Part shown: positions 8,631-16,441 of the stretch, in pieces | Numbering within the stretch: the stretch's first letter is position 1 | Layout: each line of letters begins with the position of its first letter | NCBI RefSeq assembly: GCF_004959765.1 | Contig: NZ_SJZD01000012.1 | Coordinates: 1-64,000, forward strand | Direction of reading: 5' to 3' | DNA: 64,000 bases | Source: Flavobacterium sp. H122 | GTDB taxonomy: Bacteria; Bacteroidota; Bacteroidia; Flavobacteriales; Flavobacteriaceae | Program-made: the position numbers and the translations under genes | Notes under the pieces: model-generated | Database searches by the model: none | Told to the model about the DNA's origin: nothing | What the model saw: the letters and a program-made list of their open reading frames with translations, nothing else

Positions 8631-9404
8631 ATGACACAACAGCCTTATTATATGATCGATTTTAGTGCTTCAGCATGTATGTTTGAAATACTAATTAATG
8701 ACTATCCGGTAATTTCAATGAATGTGGAAGGGCAAGTTTCTACAAATTTGCCTATTAATTATGCTATTCTGGAGAGTGGAGAACAAACAATTTCACATAA
8801 AATTCTTCCTTTATTAGGAGAAACTTCAATACACGAAAAAGCCGAACTAAAATACGATATAAAGTTATTTGATGTTTCTAATGATTTTGTTTTTAAAGAA
8901 CAATTTGCTGAATATAAATCGGAACCAGTAGAGGATAAAAAGTTGCCAGTAATAGCGTCTGGCAAAAAATTCAATGCTAAAGTGCCATACAAATTGGAAG
9001 CTTGGCAAAATGGAACAGTTATTAAAAATGACGATAATCATAAAGAAAAACTGCATTTGGCATATACTGAAATCATTAATCTAATTAACAAAGGGGATTA
9101 CACTGGTTTTCAAAAAAAGATAACAGCTAGAGAGTATAATATGACGTCCTCTATGTATTTAAGCAAATCAGAATCAGATTCAAGAATTGAAGAACTAATT
9201 GAAGATTTTAAAAACGGATTTAAAACACTTCCTGTCGATAAAAAATCAATATTTCATATTTATGGTTTTGGAAAAGTAGCAATGCTTAAAAAGTTAAATG
9301 GGGAATCAGGATTAACATTGGTTAATGAAAAAACTAAGGAAGAACTAATGCTAGATATTTCGTTTTATTTGCCTCAAGGGAGTGATAAGTTTGAAGTAAT
9401 TTAA
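8631..9404 (+). CDS. unknown protein of the T6SS island
   Basis: A 257-residue soluble protein without signal peptide (MTQQPYYMIDFSASACMFEI at the N-terminus). The first ~120 residues look beta-rich (NDYPVISMNVEGQVSTNLPI; YAILESGEQTISHKILPLLG) and the rest alpha-rich. I do not recognise a family. It starts 7 bases after the preceding lipoprotein gene and is probably co-transcribed. Possible roles are a cytoplasmic immunity protein or an effector chaperone. Nothing in the sequence decides between them. Confidence 0.65.
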   Translation: MTQQPYYMIDFSASACMFEILINDYPVISMNVEGQVSTNLPINYAILESGEQTISHKILPLLGETSIHEKAELKYDIKLFDVSNDFVFKEQFAEYKSEPVEDKKLPVIASGKKFNAKVPYKLEAWQNGTVIKNDDNHKEKLHLAYTEIINLINKGDYTGFQKKITAREYNMTSSMYLSKSESDSRIEELIEDFKNGFKTLPVDKKSIFHIYGFGKVAMLKKLNGESGLTLVNEKTKEELMLDISFYLPQGSDKFEVI

Positions 9405-9433
9405 ATAAAGAATTAGTTGAGATTAAAATATAA

Positions 9434-9579
9434 ATGAACGAATTTCTAAACTCGATCTTAAACCAAGATATTGACACTCTATTAATTATTTTCCTAATGT
9501 TTTTTAGCTTAGGAATTGCCATTTTTCATACAGTCATTGTTTCAGGATTGTTTGAAATTAAAATTAAAGGTTGGTTTTT
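9434..9579 (+). repeat. left copy of 146-bp imperfect direct repeat
   Basis: Aligned by eye with 10542-10687, it has 14 mismatches in 146 positions (about 90% identity). Most mismatches are at third codon positions, so the copy is old enough to have drifted under or after coding constraint. Both copies begin exactly at the ATG and end at the same GGTTGGTTTTT run. Confidence 0.9.
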
Positions 9580-9640
9580 AAAATTTAATTATGAAAAAAG
9601 GAATTGTTTTATTTTCCGTGTTTTTACTTTCCTGTACTAA
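9434..9640 (+). pseudogene. truncated duplicate of the GIDE-protein gene 5' end
   Basis: The first 48 codons (MNEFLNSILNQDIDTLLIIF and onward to KIKGWF) match the N-terminus of the complete gene at 10542 almost residue for residue. After base 9579 the similarity stops abruptly. The frame then runs on through the start of the next lipoprotein gene and ends at 9640. Only the first transmembrane helix survives, so a functional product is unlikely. It is best read as the left copy of a 146-bp direct repeat that brackets the lipoprotein gene 9591-10529. Confidence 0.8.
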
Positions 9641-10529
9641 TCTGGATGTTAAAAATGATTTGCAAAAACTAAAGTTAAATGGTAATGTTAAAACATTGTT
9701 AGTTAATTGCTACACTATAACATTTGAAGATGGCAAAATAATTAAAGAAAAAAATAATATAGATGATTCAGATAATCCTGATGCTGACAATAAATGCACT
9801 TTCAATGAATCAGGCTTCATTTTGTCAAAATCAACTCCATACAAAGACATAGATTATAGTTATGATAAGAATGATAAATTAGTTAAAATAATAACTGAAG
9901 GGGATACGGTTAACTATAAGTATAATTCAAATGGGTATGTCACTACAGAAAGAAAACATGATTTGTATGAAAAATATTTTTTGACAAAGGTTAAGTATTA
10001 TGACTTAAAAGCCAATCTTGTAAAAGAAATTCATTTTAACGAATCAGATAAAAACAATCTGATTATGGATAGTAAATATGAATATGATGAGTTTAATAAT
10101 GTAATTAAAATTGATGATAGAAAAATCTATAAAAATCAATATGATGACAAAGGAAATCTTACAGCTAAAAACCTTTATTATAGAAATGAAAACAATATTT
10201 TGGAAAAGGATTTAATTGAGACCTATCATTTTAAATATGACAACAATAGTAATTTAACAGACGTTAGTAATTTTGATGATAGTAATTATAAGATTCATAA
10301 TAAAGAAAATATTAGGATTACTTATAGATATGACGAAAACTCAAATGTAATTGAAACAAAAAAAAATACATTTTATTTTTTAATCAATGAGAACAGAAAG
10401 GATATATATGAAGATTCAAAGTATACTTTTGAGTATGAATATGATTCACACCAAAATTGGATTGTAAAAAAAATATATTTAAATGACATATTAATTAATT
10501 CCATTGAAAGAAAGATAACTTACTATTAA
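9591..10529 (+). CDS. lipoprotein with YD-repeat-like sequence
   Basis: A 312-residue predicted lipoprotein (MKKGIVLFSVFLLSC, Cys15). The mature part is built from loosely repeated Y-D/N strands, such as IDYSYDKNDKLVKI, VNYKYNSNGYVTTE, YEYDEFNNVIKI, NQYDDKGNLTAK, FKYDNNSNLTDV, YRYDENSNVIET and YEYDSHQNWIVK. They resemble the YD repeats of RHS/WapA shells but lack a toxin tip. It is short and wholly repeat-like, so it is probably an orphan surface lipoprotein or immunity-like module and not an RHS toxin. The gene is bounded on both sides by copies of the 5' end of the downstream gene, so it is a late arrival in this operon. It is very AT-rich. Confidence 0.75.
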   Translation: MKKGIVLFSVFLLSCTNLDVKNDLQKLKLNGNVKTLLVNCYTITFEDGKIIKEKNNIDDSDNPDADNKCTFNESGFILSKSTPYKDIDYSYDKNDKLVKIITEGDTVNYKYNSNGYVTTERKHDLYEKYFLTKVKYYDLKANLVKEIHFNESDKNNLIMDSKYEYDEFNNVIKIDDRKIYKNQYDDKGNLTAKNLYYRNENNILEKDLIETYHFKYDNNSNLTDVSNFDDSNYKIHNKENIRITYRYDENSNVIETKKNTFYFLINENRKDIYEDSKYTFEYEYDSHQNWIVKKIYLNDILINSIERKITYY

Positions 10530-10541
10530 TTTAAATTTTCC

Positions 10542-10687
10542 ATGAACCAATTTCTAAACTCAATCTTAAACCAAGATATTGAAACTCCGTTAATTATTTT
10601 TCTGATGCTTTTTAGTTTGGGAATAGCCATTTTTCATACGGTAATTTTTTCAGGATTGTTTGAAATTAAAATTAAAGGTTGGTTTTT
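10542..10687 (+). repeat. right copy of 146-bp imperfect direct repeat
   Basis: This is the partner of 9434-9579, and here the repeat is the authentic 5' end of the intact GIDE-domain gene. The duplicated block plus the lipoprotein gene it brackets makes a ~1.1 kb unit (9434-10541). Confidence 0.9.
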
Positions 10688-11699
10688 TTTCGTTTTTAAT
10701 CCGTCAGTTATAGGGATAACTGCACTTCTTTACAGAAATGCGGTTTTTTTAGTTTTTATAACAATGTTTCTTTCTGTTTTTGCTTTAGGTATTATAGGCA
10801 TGATATACGGAATGATTAAAGACAGTTTTAAGGAAGCGGAAAAGAACGAAAGATTTTACAGGCAATATAACATCAAACCAGAAACCACTTCAAATAAAAT
10901 ACTCAAATACTTAGGATCTGCACTGCTGATTCTGTTATTTGTATTTAGCGGGTTTTATTTTTTTTTCATCATTTTAGGCTTCATAATTCTTCAACGTTTT
11001 CTGCCAAGCAACAGGAACAGGTTCCTTAAGCTGCAATCTGTACTGCCAACCTCAAAAATCCATACCGTTGCCATGGGACTTGCAGAGGTAAGAGGAAACA
11101 TCAAATATAAAGAAGCACCATTGCTGGCACCAATCAGAGACAGGGAATGTATTGGTTTTACTTACAAAATAGAAAAAATTTCAAGAGACAAAGACGGTAA
11201 AGAAAGTTTTCAAACGATTTTTAATGAAACCAAAATCAACCGTTTTTATATTGAAGATGAAACCGGAAAAATAGAAGTCAATCCGGAACAGCTGGAATTT
11301 ATAAAAACTACAACAGATGATGAATATTCTTCGGGAGGGAAACGTTTTTCACAATATCTGATTGAGCCTGACGACAAAATGCTTTTGGTGGGTAAAGTGG
11401 CTTTGGAGAATAATACGCCGGTTTTTGAATACGAAAGCATAAAGAAAGTTTTTGCCATAATGCCGGTCGCCGCTGTAGAAAAACATAACGAAAACAAGCC
11501 TCTTGTAGATTCGCTTTTTAGACATACCGCTGTTTTTGTTTTTATGATTGCACTCGTCTTAATAACACCGGTTAAAATAAAAAATAATACAATTTATATA
11601 GGAAAACCTGAATTCAAGAATCCGCTTCAAAGTGTTGATAGTTTTGATGATTTTATGAATTTTATGTATCCTGATAAACATAAAGAACCAACTGATTAA
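10542..11699 (+). CDS. GIDE-domain (MUL1-like) multi-pass membrane protein
   Basis: A 385-residue membrane protein. It has hydrophobic helices at about 15-40, 46-64, 68-92 and 121-152, a soluble domain at about 165-315, and a final helix near 325-348. The soluble part (TVAMGLAEVRGNIKYKEAPL, RECIGFTYKIEKI, FYIEDETGKIEVNPEQLEF, YLIEPDDKMLLVGKV) matches the GIDE domain of the mitochondrial E3 ligase MUL1 and its bacterial relatives. Bacterial versions lack the RING finger, as does this one. GIDE proteins are often encoded next to LemA, exactly as here (10 bases downstream). Function in bacteria is not established; membrane stress or membrane remodelling has been proposed. Confidence 0.78.
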   Translation: MNQFLNSILNQDIETPLIIFLMLFSLGIAIFHTVIFSGLFEIKIKGWFFFVFNPSVIGITALLYRNAVFLVFITMFLSVFALGIIGMIYGMIKDSFKEAEKNERFYRQYNIKPETTSNKILKYLGSALLILLFVFSGFYFFFIILGFIILQRFLPSNRNRFLKLQSVLPTSKIHTVAMGLAEVRGNIKYKEAPLLAPIRDRECIGFTYKIEKISRDKDGKESFQTIFNETKINRFYIEDETGKIEVNPEQLEFIKTTTDDEYSSGGKRFSQYLIEPDDKMLLVGKVALENNTPVFEYESIKKVFAIMPVAAVEKHNENKPLVDSLFRHTAVFVFMIALVLITPVKIKNNTIYIGKPEFKNPLQSVDSFDDFMNFMYPDKHKEPTD

Positions 11700-11709
11700 A
11701 TAAAAAAAT

Positions 11710-12270
11710 ATGTCTACAATTATTTCTTATGCCATTATTGCAGTACTGGCCATCGTTATTGTCTCGGCTATCGTATCAATCTATAACAGGCTGGTGATGC
11801 TCAAATTCAATGTCGATAAGGCTTTTGCCAATATTGATGTTATTTTAAAACAGCGTGCCGATGAAATTCCGAATCTGATAAAAGTAGTTAAGGAATCAAT
11901 GAGTTATGAACAAACGCTTTTGGAAAAATTAACAAAGCTTCGTACTGATTTTTTAAATGCAGCTAATGCCGATGCGAAAATCAACCTGACTAATGAAATA
12001 ACTAATGTTTTTAAAAACGTATTTGCAGTCTCTGAAAACTACCCCGACTTAAAAGTGAACAGCAGTTTCTTATCATTACAGTCAAGAGTTTCACAAATTG
12101 AAGATGCTATTTCGGATAGAAGAGAATTTTTTAACGAAAGTATCAATATGTACAACATCGGGATCAATGAATTTCCGAATGTTATACTGGCTAAAATATT
12201 TCTATACAGAGAGAAACCGCTTTTACTTATAACCGAAGAAGAGAAAAAATACGATGGAATTCAGTTCTAG
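11710..12270 (+). CDS. LemA family protein
   Basis: A 186-residue LemA protein. It has one N-terminal transmembrane helix (about 5-26) and then the family signature YNRLVMLKFNVDKAFANIDV followed by ILKQRADEIPNLIKVVK. The helical region ends with INMYNIGINEFPNVILAKIF. LemA proteins are anchored by the N-terminal helix, with a helical bundle on the other side. The coupling with the GIDE gene upstream and the small membrane protein downstream (17-base overlap) suggests one membrane complex. Length agrees with the family (180-200). Confidence 0.92.
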   Translation: MSTIISYAIIAVLAIVIVSAIVSIYNRLVMLKFNVDKAFANIDVILKQRADEIPNLIKVVKESMSYEQTLLEKLTKLRTDFLNAANADAKINLTNEITNVFKNVFAVSENYPDLKVNSSFLSLQSRVSQIEDAISDRREFFNESINMYNIGINEFPNVILAKIFLYREKPLLLITEEEKKYDGIQF

Positions 12271-12610
12271 TTATATAAGTGTTTTGGAGAGGCTGGCTTC
12301 AGACAGGGAACAGCTGATTCTTATTTTTACATTTGGTGCCATGGGAGTAGCCTTTGTAATGTTTATCCTTATGGCTTTATTGAAAAGAATGGGTTTTCAT
12401 CAATTTATTGTCAATGCCGTTTTAATTTTAAGCATAGCGCTCTTAATTAGTATATTAGTTGGGCTTGTATCTCAATTGCTTTTAATGATGAGTGGTGTCT
12501 CCGGGATAAAAATGATACTTATCTGGGTAATTATGTTTATTGTCATCATATTATATCTGACGTATAATTTCTCGGGGATAAATAAGAAAATTAATAAGAA
12601 TATGAAATAA
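12254..12610 (+). CDS. small membrane protein in the GIDE-LemA operon
   Basis: A 118-residue protein with three strong hydrophobic segments, about 22-46, 52-80 and 84-106, and a short basic tail (NKKINKNMK). It starts inside the last codons of lemA (overlap 12254-12270), which implies translational coupling. No family is recognised. The role is probably tied to GIDE/LemA in the membrane; this is inference from gene order. Confidence 0.68.
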   Translation: MEFSSSYISVLERLASDREQLILIFTFGAMGVAFVMFILMALLKRMGFHQFIVNAVLILSIALLISILVGLVSQLLLMMSGVSGIKMILIWVIMFIVIILYLTYNFSGINKKINKNMK

Positions 12611-12666
12611 TTTCCTAGAAAAAAGATAAGGAAGTAAATAGTCAGATAAGCTATTTTTTATCCGGG

Positions 12667-12885
12667 ATGTGTGAATATTATGATGTTTTTGGTAAAAATG
12701 ACACCGATGCTTTTTACGATTATTTTGAAACAGACATAGCAAGGAAAATAAGGCTTTTTAAAAAATATAAAGTGCTTTCTTCCAAACAACTTATTAGTTA
12801 CGAAAAAATACTTAAAAAATATCTTTCACAAAATAATACCAGTAAAATAGATAAGGTAAAAGACTATGTGAAAAGTAAATTGTAA
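12667..12885 (+). CDS. small hypothetical protein
   Basis: This 72-residue ORF encodes a charged, helix-forming peptide (DIARKIRLFKKYKVLSSKQL; KVKDYVKSKL). It follows the LemA operon by 56 bases on the same strand and has codon use like its neighbours. A 13-bp tandem repeat (AAAAGTAAATTGT, two copies) begins in its last codons and runs past the stop at 12885. No homologue is recognised. It could be a real small gene or a remnant. Confidence 0.45.
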   Translation: MCEYYDVFGKNDTDAFYDYFETDIARKIRLFKKYKVLSSKQLISYEKILKKYLSQNNTSKIDKVKDYVKSKL

Positions 12886-12920
12886 AAGTAAATTGTAAAA
12901 GTACTGTATAGCTTTACTTT
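12885..12920. terminator. weak stem between convergent operons
   Basis: An 8-base inverted repeat, AAAGTAAA (12885-12892) and TTTACTTT (12913-12920), lies between the convergent stops at 12885 (+) and 12914 (-). It is AT-only apart from one pair and has no strong T tract. A bidirectional terminator is expected in this place, but the signal is weak. Confidence 0.3.
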
Positions 12921-13321
12921 GTTATTGTTTTACAGTTTATTTTTTCAGTCATTTTATACTTCGAAGCGGAAATCGTACTATAATATATTTTAGAAACCTC
13001 ACATTCACAATCGCCTTTTTTTAGATTCAGGCTGACAATACGTGGTCCAAGCGGATCATAATTGCCACGTCCCCAATCAGTGACTTCAAAACCTTTCGCT
13101 TTCAGTTTCTCAGCAAGGAGCAGTTTCTCTTCGTTATCAGAAGCTATTTCGGTTACAGGCAGATTATAAAGTGATTGGAATTCTATTTCTTTTCCTTCTG
13201 AGGAAGCTATTATCATATCCAATAACTTGTCTTCAAAATCTTTATCGTTACTTTTTTTAACTGTACATGATGCAACAAACGCAACAATCAGAATTAAAAA
13301 GAATTTTATTCTATTTTTCAT
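12914..13321 (-). CDS. small lipoprotein, unknown function
   Basis: A 135-residue predicted lipoprotein. Its signal peptide KFFLILIVAFVASC ends at Cys19, and the mature part is charged with a C-terminal beta portion containing two close cysteines (KKGDCECEVSKIYYS). It is the last gene of the minus-strand run 12914-17272, and its start overlaps the stop of the upstream gene by 4 bases (ATGA type), so it is translationally coupled. I do not recognise the family. Confidence 0.72.
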   Translation of the reverse strand: MKNRIKFFLILIVAFVASCTVKKSNDKDFEDKLLDMIIASSEGKEIEFQSLYNLPVTEIASDNEEKLLLAEKLKAKGFEVTDWGRGNYDPLGPRIVSLNLKKGDCECEVSKIYYSTISASKYKMTEKINCKTITK

Positions 13322-14310
13322 TTTCTATTTGTTTTTTGGTTTAAATATAAAATCACTGCAGCATAAAATAGTAACAATAAAGGAAAGGTAAATATTATTA
13401 AAAGTGATGATCTGTTTCTCATTCCGCTTTGACCTGAATAATATCCGATTAAATGGAAAGAATTATAATAAATTATAAAAAACAATATCGGAATCAATAA
13501 AATCATGCTGAAAAAAATAAAGGAATACCAAAATGTCTGTTTGATTTTTTTTACCCGCATTAATTTTAAATGGAAATAAAAAGCAAGAATTAAAAATAAA
13601 AAGGCAATTCCACTTGGGGATAAAAAAAATAAAAATTCAGAGAGAATACCATATTTTTTAGAAATCACTAATTGTATCGTGTCAATACTTAAGTTGGTTA
13701 TTTTCCACTCGGCAATTCCGTTGGAAATTTTTGGTAAACCAATATTTGAATTTATAAAACGAAATTCATTTTTTAGAGGTATCTGTAAAGTAATTGGTCC
13801 AAATGAACGCCAGAATTTTGAAGGATATAAAGAATATTGCAATTCATATTCTCTTTTAAATTCTTTGTTGGAATACCCAAGGGAGGCATCATAAAAAACT
13901 TCAATTATGTTTATTCCTTTTTTTAGTTTTGCTATAAAATAAATGAGGTGCTCTTTGTCAATATTTAGAACTTCATTTTTTATATACCTTATTTGTGAAT
14001 CGTTGTATGGCAAAATTTTTACCGGCTCATGATTTACAGAAACCGATTTGTTTTCACTTAAGCCGATGCCGATGAATAGTAAAGGAGTGGTTTGATTAAC
14101 GCCGGACTCGATAATGTATTTTATTTTGAAAGTAGGATAAATTTCTTTGTCAAATTCCCCATAATGTAACGTAACAAAAATATTTTCCTTTATCACATCA
14201 CAATTTTTTGTTCCGTACAATACCGAATGTGAAGAACTTTCAATCCATGGATTAGCCATGTTCGCATAAGTCATGATTGGGAAAAGAATACAGTACAGAA
14301 TTAATTTCAT
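13318..14310 (-). CDS. secreted-domain plus C-terminal membrane protein, unknown
   Basis: A 330-residue protein with an N-terminal signal peptide (MKLILYCILFPIMTYANMAN). About 200 extracytoplasmic, beta-rich residues follow (FVTLHYGEFDKEIYPTFKIK; WKITNLSIDTIQLVISKKYG), then three hydrophobic helices at about 225-248, 260-285 and 302-323. The layout is that of a membrane-anchored periplasmic sensor or binding domain, without a recognisable family. It is coupled to the downstream lipoprotein gene by a 4-base overlap and preceded by another membrane protein gene 21 bases away. Confidence 0.68.
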   Translation of the reverse strand: MKLILYCILFPIMTYANMANPWIESSSHSVLYGTKNCDVIKENIFVTLHYGEFDKEIYPTFKIKYIIESGVNQTTPLLFIGIGLSENKSVSVNHEPVKILPYNDSQIRYIKNEVLNIDKEHLIYFIAKLKKGINIIEVFYDASLGYSNKEFKREYELQYSLYPSKFWRSFGPITLQIPLKNEFRFINSNIGLPKISNGIAEWKITNLSIDTIQLVISKKYGILSEFLFFLSPSGIAFLFLILAFYFHLKLMRVKKIKQTFWYSFIFFSMILLIPILFFIIYYNSFHLIGYYSGQSGMRNRSSLLIIFTFPLLLLFYAAVILYLNQKTNRK

Positions 14311-14331
14311 ATGCTTTTTTAAATATAAAAT

Positions 14332-14757
14332 TTATAAGTTATGTGACTTGGCATATATAAAACGATACAGGATACAGTATAATAGTCCTAAACTTATACC
14401 TGGAAACATTGTTAATCCTAACCCTATCTGCCAGACATTGGTAAATGTACTCCATGCTGCCACTCTGTCGACAAAAATATCGGTGTTTATTAGCAACCAC
14501 CAGAGAAACAGTATCCAAAAACTAACGGCAATACGAATACCGTTTCTTGGTTGCACCCAAATAAAAAATAAATACACAAGGGATAAGGTTATACTTGGAA
14601 AGAATGAAAACATGACCAGATCTGAAAATAAGTCACAATCCAGACATGATGATGACATTGCGGTTCTGTAGTCCCACATGGCCCAATGCCCCTGAAGTAT
14701 TGTAAATAAATATGTCAGGATAATTGGAAATATAAAATAAAGGGTTTTTTTAAGCAT
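14332..14757 (-). CDS. four-helix membrane protein, unknown
   Basis: A 141-residue membrane protein with hydrophobic segments near 5-23, 47-68, 75-93 and 108-133, and a CLDC motif in the first loop (SSSCLDCDLFSD). No signal for a known family is seen. It lies within a minus-strand series of envelope genes and is probably co-transcribed with 13318-14310. Confidence 0.65.
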   Translation of the reverse strand: MLKKTLYFIFPIILTYLFTILQGHWAMWDYRTAMSSSCLDCDLFSDLVMFSFFPSITLSLVYLFFIWVQPRNGIRIAVSFWILFLWWLLINTDIFVDRVAAWSTFTNVWQIGLGLTMFPGISLGLLYCILYRFIYAKSHNL

Positions 14758-14808
14758 CTTTTTATAATAAAATTAAAATATAGAAGGAGCCTTCAGCCAC
14801 AAATTCTC

Positions 14809-15369
14809 TCATTTCCGTTTTTTAAAGCTCTGCTTCACAGAAATGCTGTCGACATGTATTTGCAAAAAAATCAAGCTGTCATTCTCGTCATTGTAACTAA
14901 TGTCCTCTATTTCCCATAAATCATAACCGGTACTGTCATTAATCCGTATGCCGTCTCTTTCACTGTAAATTTCTTTTTCCTGTAATCCATGTCTCTCGTC
15001 AATTTCCAGTAAAAGGGTACTCATTACGCCATAGCTGGTAATTTGGACACGGTACTTGTCGTTGATTTTTTTGTTAAATCTCAAGCCGCTTCCGGTTGTA
15101 GAAAGAATAATGGCCAAAAAGGGAATAGCCATTGGGAGTATGCTTAAAACAATCCCTAAAAACAAAATGCCTGCGTATATTTTTGTTGCAAAATATTTCC
15201 AGAAAGTACTACAGAAAATAGCCGTTCCAATAATCCAAATCCAAAACAGGACACGTTCAGACCAGTAACCTGCAATTGTTGTTTTTGACTTGATAAACAA
15301 AAAGAAAATAAGAAACAGCAAAAAAGATATAATCAGATACGATAAAAAAATTATCCGGTTTTTGTTCAT
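14809..15369 (-). CDS. membrane protein, unknown
   Basis: A 186-residue protein with three or four hydrophobic segments in the first ~95 residues (FLSYLIISFLLFLIFFLFIK; VLFWIWIIGTAIFCSTFW; AGILFLGIVLSILPMAIPFL). A soluble C-terminal half follows with a beta pattern (YRVQITSYGVMSTLLLEIDE) and a basic end (SFKKRK). The start ATG at 15369 lies 9 bases from the stop of the upstream lipoprotein gene. I recognise no family. Confidence 0.65.
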   Translation of the reverse strand: MNKNRIIFLSYLIISFLLFLIFFLFIKSKTTIAGYWSERVLFWIWIIGTAIFCSTFWKYFATKIYAGILFLGIVLSILPMAIPFLAIILSTTGSGLRFNKKINDKYRVQITSYGVMSTLLLEIDERHGLQEKEIYSERDGIRINDSTGYDLWEIEDISYNDENDSLIFLQIHVDSISVKQSFKKRK

Positions 15370-15378
15370 TGCAGTTGT

Positions 15379-16422
15379 TTAATTTTTAAAAATAATATCA
15401 GTCAGATTAATAACAGATTTTGCATTGTCATCGGCTGATGCTTCACTAAACTCAACTTCAATGGTATGTTCAGATAAAAAGCTGATTTTTTTGTTGCATC
15501 CGGTTATGCAGCTTTCGATGTAAATGGGAAAATAGAGTTTCTTGGTTTTATCATACCCTAACAGATTGCCTCTGAAGTAGGAAACAATTTTATAGGTGTC
15601 ATTTTCAATAATTTCTTCATAATCACCTGTGAATTTAAAAATGTCTTCTTTGTAGTAAGTGCTATAAATTTCTTCCGGTAAAGGGCTGTAGCCATTGGCC
15701 AAATTGTTGTCGGCATTATTTATCTTTTCCCAATATTTAGAGTAGTTTTTATAGTTTTTGGGGTTTTTCTCTTCTTCTGTCGGGTGGTAAATCCATTTAT
15801 GTTTCGAGGCTTTTTTATAAAGTTCTTTTTTAATGGCAGGATTTGAATTCAGTGATTTTGATTCTGAAAATTCACCGTCAATACATTCTTCGCACCGTAT
15901 GCTGGAAGTGCCATTGTATGGTAGTTCGGTTAAACGTAAATCATTAGTGTTTAAAGCAAGAAAATGTATTGATTTTTCTATTACGGCCTGCCCTTGAAAA
16001 GACTCGGAAAATGTGAATAAAAAATAATTATCCTGACGAATTTTCTTTTCTTCAAAGCTTTCAGGGTCTACATCAATGTAGACATATTCACCATATTGTA
16101 ATGTGTCCTGCTTAATCAGTTTAAAATTATTATTTTCCTTTTTGTATTTCGAAGCCAAAATAAAACTCTTCTCTCCGGAAAGGAGATACTTATTATGCTC
16201 GCTGGCCTCAAAAGCCGAAATCCTTACAAAATCTGAGCTGTCTTTGCTGACAAGTATATACAGATTAGTTTGTTTGTCTGAACTGGTGAATTCTTTAAAA
16301 GCATTCAATATTGATGCCTTTTCATTTGTTTTGTTTTTTGTGATGAACTTTGTTTTCTCTTTTCCGCAGGAAAAGAGTATTAAAAGTGACAAGAGTATAA
16401 TTGATAAATGAGATAATTTCAT
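15379..16422 (-). CDS. lipoprotein, unknown function
   Basis: A 347-residue predicted lipoprotein (lipobox ILFSC, Cys19). The mature protein is alpha/beta with several acidic aromatic strands and a pair of cysteines in each of two spots (SSIRCEECIDGE; YIESCITGCNKKISF), perhaps forming disulfides in the periplasm. No known domain is recognised. It is the second gene of the minus-strand run, 19 bases after the NTF2-like secreted protein gene. Confidence 0.7.
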   Translation of the reverse strand: MKLSHLSIILLSLLILFSCGKEKTKFITKNKTNEKASILNAFKEFTSSDKQTNLYILVSKDSSDFVRISAFEASEHNKYLLSGEKSFILASKYKKENNNFKLIKQDTLQYGEYVYIDVDPESFEEKKIRQDNYFLFTFSESFQGQAVIEKSIHFLALNTNDLRLTELPYNGTSSIRCEECIDGEFSESKSLNSNPAIKKELYKKASKHKWIYHPTEEEKNPKNYKNYSKYWEKINNADNNLANGYSPLPEEIYSTYYKEDIFKFTGDYEEIIENDTYKIVSYFRGNLLGYDKTKKLYFPIYIESCITGCNKKISFLSEHTIEVEFSEASADDNAKSVINLTDIIFKN

Positions 16423-16441
16423 ATAAAGTTCCAGTTGTTTG

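Noticed and set aside
9591-10529. RHS/WapA toxin
   Set aside because: YD-like strands are present, but the protein is a short lipoprotein without the RHS core motif or a variable C-terminal toxin.
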